NCBI RefSeq assembly: GCF_000421765.1
Contig: NZ_ATXQ01000001.1
Location: forward strand, 124,001 to 188,000
Direction of reading: 5' to 3'
DNA length: 64,000 nucleotides
Source of the DNA: Denitrificimonas caeni DSM 24390
GTDB taxonomy: Bacteria; Pseudomonadota; Gammaproteobacteria; Pseudomonadales; Pseudomonadaceae
The notes beneath the pieces are model-generated. The model was not told where the DNA came from and did no database searches. It saw only the letters and a program-made list of their open reading frames with translations. The stretch's first letter is position 1, and the number at the start of each line of letters is the position of its first letter. Below are positions 36,416-45,246 of this stretch, piece by piece. A program made the position numbers and the translations under genes.

Positions 36416-36432
36416 AAATTTAAAAAAATTAA

Positions 36433-38889
36433 TTAAGACGCGAATTGATTACTTAATATAAACCAGCTTTTTTCATCCTGTATAGCATCATAATATTTTT
36501 CAATATCAGCAAAAGTTAGCAACTGTGCAGTTGTATCCTCTTCTTTTGCGTCTTTTTCTAAGCGCTGTTCACTCCAGCGCCGAAACAACCTGTGACTCAA
36601 ATGTTCAACATGCTGCGCGCCCTGCTCAAGCTGGCTGATTTGGAGTAAAATATCCGCATGCGTTGCCGGCAAGCACTCTCGTTGCCCTTGAAGAAAGCTC
36701 ATCAAGCATTGACTGATTTCCTTTAATAAAAGATGCGCTTCAACTTTACTGGATTGCACTGCACAGACTAAACCCTCTCGCTCAACTTGCACATGCGGCA
36801 TCACAAAAACGGCATAGCACAAGCCAAGCTCATCACGTAAACGACGCTGCAAAACACTTTGGAAATGCTGCGCAAATACCTTATTAATAACTCGCATTCG
36901 ATCTTGCTCAAGCATGCCAATAGCAGGTAATGGTATGTGAACAATGAGTAAAGAATCATCAGTAGCGCACGCACTGACTTGATGCCACCCAGCCGCTAAA
37001 AGCTGGGCATCTTTCACAACAGAGAGATTTTTTAATCGTTTTAGATAAAAGGGACTCAATTGCATTGCACTGTTTGCATCACCCAACCATAAAGCTGCCT
37101 GCGGTTGACTTGGCAATGCAATTTCAGTAGTAGCACTCGGGTTATCTGTATTGACAAGCAAGCCAGGTAAACGCTGCAGGAGCCGACGCAAAGCAAAAGG
37201 ACTACTCGCTACAAAGGGTACATCAACTAGCGGCTGCTCAAGTTCAGTTAAAATCTGACTGATCGCCACGGCTAAGTAATCTGCAGGACCTGTGATGCGA
37301 AGAAACACATGACCTGGCAAAACCCCCACCTGCCAATGCACCGCGTGGTAGCTAAATTGCTCGACTAAGGATGCCAGTCGAGCCTGCAAGCTTTGTTCTA
37401 TGCCTTTTGGATCATGCACTGCCCATCCCCAGTAGCACACCGCGATATCCTTGGGAAAACCAAGCGGGTGATACTGCGCGAGAGCGTACTCAGTACAACC
37501 CCGTGCTGTGTGCTGCTCGCAATTGCTTGCCGCTGGCACAGTTAAACCAACAAAAAATGGAGTGCCAACCACCGTAGCAGGGCTAATAACGCCCCTAGAG
37601 CCCTGACCCACGCGCTCTACATTAAGCGGTAAGCCTGCATCATACACACCAAAGACTTGCTCTGGGCCTGCATGAACCTGCACAAACGCATCACTGTGAA
37701 CAGCTTCAATCACTCTGTCTAATGCAGCTAAACATTCAGCTGTAACGCCTTGCAATGGCCAGCAGCCAGTTAAGATTTGCTGGGCTTTGCGCAAAGAGTC
37801 TGCGCGTGACCAGCGACGCAATTGCGCCTGTAGCTCATAAGCCTGTTGTTCAGGGGAACGTAATTGTTCGCGCCACTGTTCAAGCCATTGACGAAAAGCA
37901 GGCAAGAACCCATCAAGCTCAGCAGGCAGCCTTTTAAACTCCAGAGTCAGCACACCCTGCCCTTGAGCAATGTAAGGGGCACGCACTGCAATTGCAGAAC
38001 ACCAGTGCCACTTCTGAGCATAGTCGAGAAAGCTTTGTGCAAAACGCAACACCAAAGCGTGCTGCATCTTCTCTGCTAGCTCTTGCAAACCTTCGGCACA
38101 GCTATTAATAGGGATATGCAAGACAAAAAACGGCTCGGTAATAGGCAACTCAAGCTTAATCTCACAATCTGCAGGCACAGCTAAGCGTGGCAACGTCTGA
38201 GATTGCTCGTAGCGTGGCTGACAGATTAATGGCTGCAACACAGCGAGCACCTGATCTTGCCAGCCACCCCAACCATCGGGGATAACCAGTACAACTTTTA
38301 GTTTACTGCGCAAATAAGCCATCTGATGAAAGGCTCTCAATGATGCAGCAAAATCAGCATTTTCTATAGACAGCGTCTGGCGATTACCGGCATAAAAACG
38401 CTGCAAAGGGTGTTCACCAAGCAAACAGAAACCCAGCGCCGCATCCATTAAGATTTGCGGTGCTCGACAATACAAATGAAACTCTTCGTTAAGTACCTCT
38501 CTCTCTGTTACCAGCATTGCATCCTCTAAGCGCGGCGAAACCAGCATATCCACTAAACGCTTAAGCGCATCAACGAATAATGATGGCTTAGCTTGAAAGT
38601 GAAAAAGCGTTTCACGGGCTTGAGTTTGCGCATTGACATGCCCACCACTGCGCTGCACAAATGCCATTAACCCATCATCTAGCGCATAATTACTACTACC
38701 TCGAAACACCAAATGTTCCAAAAAATGCGCCATACCTAAATGCGCAGCCGGCTCATCATGACTGCCCGAGGCTAGACTAAGAGCTAAAGCGCACTGCTGC
38801 GCATCAACAGCTTCTAATACCTGGAGTTGGCAGCCATCGGCTAGCTCTATTTCTAATAGTTGCGCAGTCGGTGAATGGGTATCCTGCAT
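36433..38889 (-). CDS. pqqF: PQQ biosynthesis protease PqqF (M16 family)
   Basis: 818 residues from the ATG at 38889 (GAGAGG seven bases upstream). Insulinase-type zinc protease. The inverted zinc motif HFLEH (His55, Glu58, His59) lies in GMAHFLEHLVFRGSSNYA, and the third ligand Glu is expected in the VLNEEFHLYC segment about 75 residues on. Four M16-like domains of decreasing conservation follow. PqqF with PqqG cuts the cross-linked PqqA peptide; no pqqG is seen beside it. It is encoded 25 kb from pqqA-E and as its own unit, with two TTTAG dyads upstream. It is somewhat longer than PqqF proteins I recall (about 760 residues). Confidence 0.87.
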   Translation of the reverse strand: MQDTHSPTAQLLEIELADGCQLQVLEAVDAQQCALALSLASGSHDEPAAHLGMAHFLEHLVFRGSSNYALDDGLMAFVQRSGGHVNAQTQARETLFHFQAKPSLFVDALKRLVDMLVSPRLEDAMLVTEREVLNEEFHLYCRAPQILMDAALGFCLLGEHPLQRFYAGNRQTLSIENADFAASLRAFHQMAYLRSKLKVVLVIPDGWGGWQDQVLAVLQPLICQPRYEQSQTLPRLAVPADCEIKLELPITEPFFVLHIPINSCAEGLQELAEKMQHALVLRFAQSFLDYAQKWHWCSAIAVRAPYIAQGQGVLTLEFKRLPAELDGFLPAFRQWLEQWREQLRSPEQQAYELQAQLRRWSRADSLRKAQQILTGCWPLQGVTAECLAALDRVIEAVHSDAFVQVHAGPEQVFGVYDAGLPLNVERVGQGSRGVISPATVVGTPFFVGLTVPAASNCEQHTARGCTEYALAQYHPLGFPKDIAVCYWGWAVHDPKGIEQSLQARLASLVEQFSYHAVHWQVGVLPGHVFLRITGPADYLAVAISQILTELEQPLVDVPFVASSPFALRRLLQRLPGLLVNTDNPSATTEIALPSQPQAALWLGDANSAMQLSPFYLKRLKNLSVVKDAQLLAAGWHQVSACATDDSLLIVHIPLPAIGMLEQDRMRVINKVFAQHFQSVLQRRLRDELGLCYAVFVMPHVQVEREGLVCAVQSSKVEAHLLLKEISQCLMSFLQGQRECLPATHADILLQISQLEQGAQHVEHLSHRLFRRWSEQRLEKDAKEEDTTAQLLTFADIEKYYDAIQDEKSWFILSNQFAS

Positions 38890-38947
38890 ATACGGCCTCT
38901 CGCGTGAATGAATCACACAATCCACAGACTCGACTCATAACGCAATA

Positions 38948-38959
38948 GTTCTTTAGAAC
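38948..38959 (-). promoter_or_regulatory. GTTCT-TT-AGAAC palindrome upstream of pqqF
   Basis: GTTCTTTAGAAC with perfect GTTCT/AGAAC arms, 59-70 nt upstream of pqqF. It has the TTTAG centre of the island's dyads, with arms closer to the exaC palindrome (AGTT/AACT). Confidence 0.4.
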
Positions 38960-39012
38960 AGCTAGATCTGACTCAATTGCCATTATTTAGCAATGCTAGC
39001 TATAAACAAAAC

Positions 39013-39024
39013 GTACTTTAGTGC
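39013..39024. promoter_or_regulatory. GTACTTTAGTGC dyad between pqqF and a small secreted-protein gene
   Basis: GTACTTTAGTGC lies 124-135 nt upstream of pqqF and 155-166 nt upstream of the divergent small gene. It matches the 29508 copy at 10 of 12 positions. Confidence 0.45.
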
Positions 39025-39178
39025 GCCTAACTCGCACACAAAACCTAAGCATTAACTCTAAAAAAATTAAAAAAACACCAAAGTAGCATTCAAAACGCCA
39101 ACTCTAACTCGACACACTGCCACTGTAGTTCAAAAAATGAAGTACACACCTCTAACAAAGATAAATAGTGAGTAATCT

Positions 39179-39463
39179 ATGAACAAGACAATAACCGCGT
39201 TATGCCTGACCGTTCTTATTAGCCCAGCGGCTTTCGCTGAGCAATGGCTCACCAGCCTTGAAACAAAAACACCACAAGAAGGCTATGAGCTTGCGATAAA
39301 AATGTCGCGAATGGCTGTTAAACACACGCAACCATCAGCCGAGAAACGCACTGAAGTTCGAGCCAAGTACGAAAAAGATGCCGATGGATTAATAGCAGCA
39401 GCGCAAGTAGTGGCAACAAACTATCAAACAGTCGCAGCAGCGAATAACTACTGGAAGAAATAA
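39179..39463 (+). CDS. Small secreted protein of unknown function
   Basis: 94 residues with a clear signal peptide (ALCLTVLISPAAFAEQ). The mature 75 residues are helical and rich in Lys, Glu and Ala, with no cysteine and no motif I recognise. It starts with a weak ribosome site and is divergent from pqqF, sharing an intergenic region that carries the PQQ-type dyad, so it may be part of the same regulon. The bidirectional hairpin at 39551 can terminate it. Confidence 0.65.
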   Translation: MNKTITALCLTVLISPAAFAEQWLTSLETKTPQEGYELAIKMSRMAVKHTQPSAEKRTEVRAKYEKDADGLIAAAQVVATNYQTVAAANNYWKK

Positions 39464-39550
39464 ATCTGACTCGATTTAAAAGCGGCCTTACTCGAACGAC
39501 TAAGCTCACATCAGCACCAGCAAAGTGGATTTTTATCACCCAGAAACGAA

Positions 39551-39582
39551 AAAACCCGTTAAGCATAAACTTAACGGGTTTT
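39551..39582. terminator. Bidirectional terminator between small gene and tRNAs
   Basis: A perfect 13-bp repeat (AAAACCCGTTAAG and CTTAACGGGTTTT) with a 6-nt loop. On the minus strand it ends the tRNA-Val/tRNA-Asp transcript eight bases after the CCA end. On the plus strand it can end the small gene. Confidence 0.85.
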
Positions 39583-39589
39583 CGTAAGA

Positions 39590-39666
39590 TGGCGCAGTGG
39601 ACGGGACTCGAACCCGCGACCCCCGGCGTGACAGGCCGGTATTCTAACCAACTGAACTACCACTGC
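39590..39666 (-). tRNA. tRNA-Asp (GTC)
   Basis: 77 nt on the minus strand with a full cloverleaf: acceptor GCAGTGG/CCACTGC, D arm AGTTCAGTTGGTTAGAAT, anticodon loop CTGTCAC with anticodon GTC, T arm GCGGGTTCGAGTCCCGT, discriminator G and an encoded CCA. It is transcribed together with the tRNA-Val 18 nt upstream. Confidence 0.97.
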
Positions 39667-39684
39667 GCATACTTTAAGGACAAG

Positions 39685-39760
39685 TGGTGGGTGATGACGG
39701 GATCGAACCGCCGACCCTCTGCTTGTAAGGCAGATGCTCTCCCAGCTGAGCTAATCACCC
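39685..39760 (-). tRNA. tRNA-Val (TAC)
   Basis: 76 nt on the minus strand: acceptor GGGTGAT/ATCACCC, D arm TAGCTCAGCTGGGAGAGC, anticodon loop CTTACAA with anticodon TAC, T arm GGCGGTTCGATCCCGTC, and an encoded CCA. It is first of a two-tRNA operon with tRNA-Asp. Confidence 0.97.
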
Positions 39761-39960
39761 TTGTCTCTCGAAGTGGTGCGTATATTAGACACCGCAACGG
39801 CTCTTGGCAAGCACAACAGCATCTATTCGCAAAGTAACTTGGGTTGTTTGAATATTTATTGTTCAGATTGACGCGTGATTACAAATCAATAATAGCTAAA
39901 ACCAGATTTAATAAAGCGTTTGCGGAAGAGTTTATTCTCAATACGAACTCGATGCTGAAA

Positions 39961-40329
39961 TCACCCGCCGGATTTTTTTGCGGTAAAACCGCGTTTGCGT
40001 AACTCTTCAAGCAGCAGTTCAACATGCTCACCTTGGATCTCAATCACGCCGTCTTTTAACGCACCACCACAGCCGCAGCGTTTTTTTAATGCTGCGGTTA
40101 GAGTCTTAAGCTCGTCCAGAGTCAGGCATAAACCTTGAATCGTGGTGACCGTTTTGCCACCACGCCCTTTGCTTTCACGTCGTACGCGCGCGATTCCATC
40201 ACCACTATTGACTGGCCCAGCAGCACACACACACTCAGCCTGTGGTTTTTCACAATCTGGACAATGACGGCCGCTGTCGGTGGAGTAGACCAAACCACTT
40301 AACGCAGAAAAAGATGATGCATTTTTCAC
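39961..40329 (-). CDS. yciH: SUI1/eIF1-family translation factor (YciH-like)
   Basis: About 122 residues starting at the GTG at 40329, nine bases after TGAGGA. A zinc-knuckle-like N terminus (HCPDCEKPQAECVC) is followed by the SUI1 domain with RRESKGRGGKTVTTIQG, LKKRCGCGGALKDGVIEIQG and the closing LLEELRKRGF. Bacterial YciH resembles eukaryotic eIF1 and influences the fidelity of translation initiation, possibly under stress. The gene stands alone, oriented with the tRNAs. Confidence 0.9.
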   Translation of the reverse strand: MKNASSFSALSGLVYSTDSGRHCPDCEKPQAECVCAAGPVNSGDGIARVRRESKGRGGKTVTTIQGLCLTLDELKTLTAALKKRCGCGGALKDGVIEIQGEHVELLLEELRKRGFTAKKSGG

Positions 40330-40503
40330 GGAGCACAATCCTCATAAACTATAAAAACGCAAGCTTTCAGCACAGAGACTTATTTTCAAGCAGGACTCAA
40401 CAGAGCAATTATGTGCAGAAGAAAACTTAGCGCTCCCCGAGTTGGCCATATCTACAACAGCATTCTGCTGAACTGCAATGCAGCCAACCCTCCAGCGAAC
40501 AAC

Positions 40504-40959
40504 CTACAACCAGCGACGAACCTTGCTCATATACCGACGGTAATCATCGCCAAAATGCTCAACCAACATACTCTCTTCGTGTCGAATCACACCAACCGTC
40601 ATCGCCACTATAACCACGGGCAAAAACAACCACGGCCAAACATCCGCCATTAACAGCGCAATCCCGATATACAACAAGGTATCCGCAACATAGATAGGAT
40701 TGCGCGTGGCACGGAACGGTCCTTCGGTGAGTAACTGCTGCGGCTTGCCATAAGGGTTGAGCGTGGTTTTGCGCCAGAGCATCAGCCATGCTGTCCACAG
40801 CATTAACACCATGCCAGCATCAATCGCGCCCCAGCCAAAAAACAAAGTCCAGGGATTGCTCGTCAACGGCAACGGCCATAGATAACTGAGCCCCCACGCC
40901 AACAATAGAAAAGCCGCATACAGCACTGGCGGTGGAATAATATAAAAAGCCTTACGCAT
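40504..40959 (-). CDS. Isoprenylcysteine carboxyl methyltransferase-family membrane protein
   Basis: 151 residues from the ATG at 40959 (AAGGTG upstream; an in-frame TTG at 40983 is less likely). Four membrane helices, with the conserved C-terminal signature GPFRATRNPIYVADTLLYIG and RHEESMLVEHFGDDYRRYM. This is the ICMT/PEMT-like fold that binds S-adenosylmethionine at the membrane face. Bacterial members methylate small lipids or unknown substrates; protein prenyl-cysteine is not expected in this organism. No functional link to its neighbours is apparent. Confidence 0.8.
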   Translation of the reverse strand: MRKAFYIIPPPVLYAAFLLLAWGLSYLWPLPLTSNPWTLFFGWGAIDAGMVLMLWTAWLMLWRKTTLNPYGKPQQLLTEGPFRATRNPIYVADTLLYIGIALLMADVWPWLFLPVVIVAMTVGVIRHEESMLVEHFGDDYRRYMSKVRRWL

Positions 40960-41083
40960 CGGGCACACCTTCAAAAAGGGCAATGTATGCGCGACAGTCT
41001 ACCGCTTCGGTCGATAGTCTGCATTTGTATAAATAGAAATTTTTATGCGTCAAAAAATGGCATAGACGCTAAATTGTAGATTA

Positions 41084-41165
41084 CTTTTGTAGGCCGACCT
41101 TTCAAGATCGACAATGCATCTTGCGCGTTGGCTGTGGTCGCTCACAAATGAACGACCTACAAAAG
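41084..41165. repeat. REP-doublet-like element
   Basis: An 82-bp element bounded by perfect 10-bp inverted termini CTTTTGTAGG and CCTACAAAAG. Each half holds its own imperfect hairpin (CGACCTT/AAGATCG and TCGTTCA/TGAGCGA, one mismatch each). The TGTAGG head is that of pseudomonad REP sequences, and the inverted pair resembles a mobile REP doublet. It lies just after pilD. Confidence 0.65.
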
Positions 41166-41183
41166 CCTTGCCCCACCAAAACT

Positions 41184-42053
41184 TTAAAACCCGGCAATCT
41201 GCAAATAACTGCTGGTAATTTGCTCACCCCAAATCAATGCAACCCACCCAGCTGCGGCTAAGTACGGGCCAAAAGGTATTGGGTTACTGTAACCATTACG
41301 TTGTAAACGCAAGATGACTATGCCAATCACAGCACCCAGCACTGAAGACAATAAAATCGTTAACGGCAAAACTTGCCAGCCGCCCCATGCGCCAATCAAT
41401 GCTAAGAGCTTAAAGTCACCGTAGCCCATGCCCTCTTTACCAGTGATCAATTTAAACAGCCAAAAAATCGACCATAAACTCATATAGCCAATCACTGCAC
41501 CCCATAAGGCATCGGACAAGCTGGTGAATAAGCCAAAGCTATTAAGGATCAAACCCAGCCATAGTAATGGCAGCACTAAAACATCTGGAAGAATTTGATG
41601 GTCAGCATCAATCAAACTCATTGATAGCAAACCCCAGGTCAGCACCAGCATTGCCAAAGCTTCCCAACTCACCCCAAACTGCCAAGCAATTACCGCAGAA
41701 AAAAGACCACAAGCCAATTCAACCAGCGGATAACGAATGCTAATAGCTTCTTTACAATTTGAGCATTTACCACGCAAAAATAACCAACTAACCAGCGGAA
41801 TATTTTCCCAAGGCTTAATTTCATGATCACAATGCGGGCAACTGGAATTAGGCAGAATCAGATTAAAAGTCCCGGAATCAGGCTGCTCAGGTATTTCCAA
41901 TACTTCACGCGCTTGCATACGCCAGTCACGCATCAGCATCTTCGGCAAACGGTAAACCACCACATTTAAAAAACTACCAATCAACAAACCAACAAAGCCA
42001 ACACACACCGTAAATACGGCAATGTTATTTGTCCAAAAATTAAAAATATCCAT
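41184..42053 (-). CDS. pilD: Prepilin peptidase / N-methyltransferase PilD
   Basis: About 289 residues from the ATG at 42053; another ATG two codons earlier is possible. Eight membrane helices. A cytoplasmic zinc-binding loop has two Cys pairs (CPHC and CSNC, about residues 72-100), and the two catalytic aspartates of the aspartic prepilin peptidase lie in SLIDADHQ and GKEGMGYGDFKLLA. PilD cleaves the leader from type IV prepilins and type II pseudopilins at the Gly-Phe bond and methylates the new N terminus. Here it is last of pilB-pilC-pilD, separated from pilC by a REP palindrome and a terminator-like hairpin. Confidence 0.95.
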   Translation of the reverse strand: MDIFNFWTNNIAVFTVCVGFVGLLIGSFLNVVVYRLPKMLMRDWRMQAREVLEIPEQPDSGTFNLILPNSSCPHCDHEIKPWENIPLVSWLFLRGKCSNCKEAISIRYPLVELACGLFSAVIAWQFGVSWEALAMLVLTWGLLSMSLIDADHQILPDVLVLPLLWLGLILNSFGLFTSLSDALWGAVIGYMSLWSIFWLFKLITGKEGMGYGDFKLLALIGAWGGWQVLPLTILLSSVLGAVIGIVILRLQRNGYSNPIPFGPYLAAAGWVALIWGEQITSSYLQIAGF

Positions 42054-42107
42054 ACACATACCGTTTAAAAGTTAAAAACTCAATCCGCGCCCGTATGAGC
42101 GAGCCAT

Positions 42108-42133
42108 CTGTAAGAGCTGGCCAGTTCCTACAG
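42108..42133. repeat. REP-like palindrome between pilC and pilD
   Basis: A 26-bp imperfect palindrome with arms CTGTAAGAGCTGG and CCAGTTCCTACAG. It has the TGTAGGA-type head seen in pseudomonad REP elements (minus strand CTGTAGGAACTGG). Confidence 0.55.
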
Positions 42134-42141
42134 AAAACAAC

Positions 42142-42168
42142 AACGGGGCAGTTTTTGGCTGCCCCGTT
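42142..42168. terminator. Hairpin after pilC
   Basis: A perfect 10-bp stem AACGGGGCAG/CTGCCCCGTT with a 7-nt loop, 22 nt past the pilC stop. On the minus strand the trailing sequence (GTTGTTTTC) is only moderately U-rich, so read-through into pilD is likely. Confidence 0.6.
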
Positions 42169-42189
42169 TTAATTTCACTACACAACAAA

Positions 42190-43407
42190 TTACACAATAG
42201 AACCCAATTGGAAAATAGGCAGATACATGGCAATAATCAAACCACCAATTAACACCCCTAGTACCGACATAATAAGTGGTTCCATCAGCGCGGTGAGACC
42301 ATCAACCGCGTTGTCTACCTCCGACTCATAGTGAGTTGCAACCTTATCCAGCATCTCATCCAAGGATCCTGACTCCTCACCAATAGCCGTCATCTGCAAG
42401 GCCATAGAAGGAAATACGCCAGTCGACCTCATAGAGAAGTTCAATTGCATACCACTAGAGACATCGGACTTGACTTTCATCACTGCATTTTTAAACACGA
42501 CATTACCGGTTGCCCCTGCAACCGAGTCAAGCGCATCAACCAAAGGTACGCCAGCAGCAAAGGTAGTCGCCAAAGTACGACCAAAACGAGCCACTGATGA
42601 TTTATAAATAATATCGCCAACAACCGGTGCTTTTAGCAACATTCGATCAATACTGTCACGAAACTTTTCTGACGAACGATGCACTCGCTTAAAGATAAAA
42701 GCAACTGCGATAGCCACCACTAAAACAATCCAGCCATCACTTTGTAAAAACTCAGAAATACCAATAACAAACATAGTGAACGCTGGCAACTCAGCTCCAA
42801 AGCTAGCAAAAACCTCTTGGAACTGTGGTACCACTTTAATAAGTAAAATAGCAGATACGATGACAGCAATAGCAATAACAGCAATAGGATAATTCATTGC
42901 TTTTTTGATTTTGGCCTTTAGAGCCTCGGTTTTTTCTTTATAGCTCGCAACACGATCAAGCAAACTTTCCAATGCGCCCGACTGTTCACCCGATTCAACT
43001 AGGTTGCAATACAGATCATCGAAATATTGTGGATGTTTACGCAAAGAGACAGCAAAGCTATTGCCACTCGCCACATCCTGCTTAACTGTATCAACTAGCT
43101 TACGCAGATTCGGGTTATCAACCCCTTCTGCAATGATGTCAAAAGACTGTAATAAAGGCACACCAGCTTTCATCATAGTCGCCATTTGTCGGGTAAAAAT
43201 CGCAATATCCATTGGCTTGATTTTTTTACCAGCGCCAAATAACTGTATGCCCTGCTTACGCACTTTAGTTGGGTTGATACCCTGCTTACGCAATTGCGCT
43301 TTCACTAAGGCTGCATCTTTGCCAGCCATCTGACCAGACATCGCTGCGCCCTGACGGCTTTTGCCTTCCCACTTATACATATTGGTTTTTGCTGATTTCG
43401 CCGCCAT
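42190..43407 (-). CDS. pilC: Type IV pilus inner-membrane platform protein PilC
   Basis: 405 residues of the GspF/PilC family: two cytoplasmic four-helix domains (about 70-190 and 275-395), each followed by membrane segments (YPIAVIAIAVIVSAILLI, WIVLVVAIAVAFIF, and a C-terminal LIMSVLGVLIGGLIIAMYL). Conserved FTRQMATMMKAGVPLLQSF and FGRTLATTFAAGVPLVDAL mark the two repeats. It couples the pilus ATPases to pilin assembly. It starts three bases after pilB. Confidence 0.96.
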   Translation of the reverse strand: MAAKSAKTNMYKWEGKSRQGAAMSGQMAGKDAALVKAQLRKQGINPTKVRKQGIQLFGAGKKIKPMDIAIFTRQMATMMKAGVPLLQSFDIIAEGVDNPNLRKLVDTVKQDVASGNSFAVSLRKHPQYFDDLYCNLVESGEQSGALESLLDRVASYKEKTEALKAKIKKAMNYPIAVIAIAVIVSAILLIKVVPQFQEVFASFGAELPAFTMFVIGISEFLQSDGWIVLVVAIAVAFIFKRVHRSSEKFRDSIDRMLLKAPVVGDIIYKSSVARFGRTLATTFAAGVPLVDALDSVAGATGNVVFKNAVMKVKSDVSSGMQLNFSMRSTGVFPSMALQMTAIGEESGSLDEMLDKVATHYESEVDNAVDGLTALMEPLIMSVLGVLIGGLIIAMYLPIFQLGSIV

Positions 43408-43410
43408 GGT

Positions 43411-45105
43411 TTAATCCTTAGTTACACGGTTAACTTCTGCGAGACTGGTCACGCCTTGAATAACTTTGAGCAATCCTGACTGCCGAAGGCTATTAAAGCC
43501 GTCTTTACGCATCTGTGTATCAATATCTATGGAATTGCCGTCCTCCATGATAATCCTTTGTAGAGCAGGCGTGCTTTTAACCACTTCATATATTCCGACA
43601 CGACCTTTATAACCACCATTGCAATTATCGCAACCTTTCGGCCCATACACCTTAAAGGTTCCGACTTGCTCAGGAGTAAAGCCTTCTTTGAGTAGCGCTT
43701 CATTTGGTACTTTTATTTCTTGCTTACACGCACAGAGCTTGCGAGCCAAACGCTGAGCAATAATCAAGTTCACTGAAGTTGCTAAGTTAAACGCCGCCAC
43801 CCCCATATTACGTAAACGAGTCAGCGTTTCTGCAGCACTGTTAGTGTGCAGCGTCGACATCACCATGTGTCCTGTTTGCGCGGCTTTAATGGCAATCTCA
43901 GCAGTTTCTAAATCTCGAATCTCACCCACCATGATCACGTCAGGGTCTTGGCGTAAGAAAGCGCGGAGCGCCGTGGTAAAGTCCATACCCTGTTTAGGGT
44001 TGACGTTAACCTGGTTAATTCCTTCGAGGTTAATTTCTACAGGATCTTCCGCCGTAGAGATATTCACATCGACAGTATTAAGAATATTCAAACCGGTATA
44101 CAAGGAAACGGTTTTACCCGAACCGGTTGGCCCAGTCACCAAGATCATCCCTTGCGGTTGTTTCAATGCATCGAGATATAACTGTTTCTGGTCTTCTTCA
44201 TAACCAAGCGCATCAATCCCCATTTTTGCACTACTAGAATCGAGAATTCGCATAACGATTTTCTCGCCCCATAAAGTAGGCAAAGTATTAACACGGAAGT
44301 CGATGGATTTAGTGGCGGAGATTTTCAACTTAATTCGACCATCTTGCGGCTTGCGACGCTCAGAAATGTCCATACTGGCCATCACTTTTAAACGCGCTGA
44401 AATCCGGTCACGCAATTGAATTGGAGGCCTTGCCACTTCATGCAATACGCCATCGGTACGAAAACGCACACGATAGGTTTTCTCATAAGGCTCGAAGTGT
44501 AAATCCGATGAACCGCCTTTTATCGCGTCCAACAACATTTTATGAACAAAGCGCACAACTGGTGTTTCATCGGCATCTTCGGTCTGCGCTGGCCCTTTAG
44601 CTTCGGTGCTTTCTAGATCAAGCCCGTCCAGCTCAGCATCATCCATACCGTCTAAGCCGCCAGTAGCCGACTCGTATAATTTGTCGATGGCGCTGCCAAG
44701 CTTTTCATCCTCAACCAATAAAGGCTCTACAGTGAGCCCTGAGCTGAATTGAATATCAGTAACAGCTTGATGATTACCCGGGTCTGAGATGGCGACATAG
44801 AGTTTATTAGCACGTTTAAAAACCGGCAACGCTCGGTGCTGACGTGCTAGTTTTTCACTGACCAAATCTTTCGGGAAGACTTCTGGATTAATCGCCGACA
44901 AATCAAAATAGGCAACGCCGAACTGATCAGAAGCCAACTCCATTAAAGCTCGGCTTTTAACTAATTTATTTTGCACCAACCAAGTGACTAGGGGCGTTTG
45001 GTTACGTTTGGCTTGTTGTACGGCATCTTGCGCTTTCTGCTCTTCAAGCAAGCCTGCCTCAACCACCTGTCGAGCCAAGCCGATTAAATTCACACTACTG
45101 TTCAT
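43411..45105 (-). CDS. pilB: Type IV pilus assembly ATPase PilB
   Basis: 564 residues. N-terminal MshEN/GspE-N domain (about 1-150), then the secretion ATPase core: Walker A GPTGSGKT near residue 330, Asp box AEDPVEI, Walker B region VIMVGEIRDLETAEIA, His box GHMVMSTLHTN, and a tetra-cysteine zinc motif CACK with CDNC near 460-500. It drives pilus extension from the cytoplasmic face. The gene is divergent from pilA; 400 bp between them carry the pilA promoter, its upstream repeats and a REP element. Confidence 0.97.
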   Translation of the reverse strand: MNSSVNLIGLARQVVEAGLLEEQKAQDAVQQAKRNQTPLVTWLVQNKLVKSRALMELASDQFGVAYFDLSAINPEVFPKDLVSEKLARQHRALPVFKRANKLYVAISDPGNHQAVTDIQFSSGLTVEPLLVEDEKLGSAIDKLYESATGGLDGMDDAELDGLDLESTEAKGPAQTEDADETPVVRFVHKMLLDAIKGGSSDLHFEPYEKTYRVRFRTDGVLHEVARPPIQLRDRISARLKVMASMDISERRKPQDGRIKLKISATKSIDFRVNTLPTLWGEKIVMRILDSSSAKMGIDALGYEEDQKQLYLDALKQPQGMILVTGPTGSGKTVSLYTGLNILNTVDVNISTAEDPVEINLEGINQVNVNPKQGMDFTTALRAFLRQDPDVIMVGEIRDLETAEIAIKAAQTGHMVMSTLHTNSAAETLTRLRNMGVAAFNLATSVNLIIAQRLARKLCACKQEIKVPNEALLKEGFTPEQVGTFKVYGPKGCDNCNGGYKGRVGIYEVVKSTPALQRIIMEDGNSIDIDTQMRKDGFNSLRQSGLLKVIQGVTSLAEVNRVTKD

Positions 45106-45246
45106 GCATTTTGTCCTGCGCGCATTGTTATTGGCATAATGCTGCTACTTATAGCCTAGAACACCCTACCCTGCCAAACCCTGTACGCATTTTTATCCAG
45201 TTGTTTGTTATAAACCGTAATTTAGAACTCTATAAAAGCACAACAC

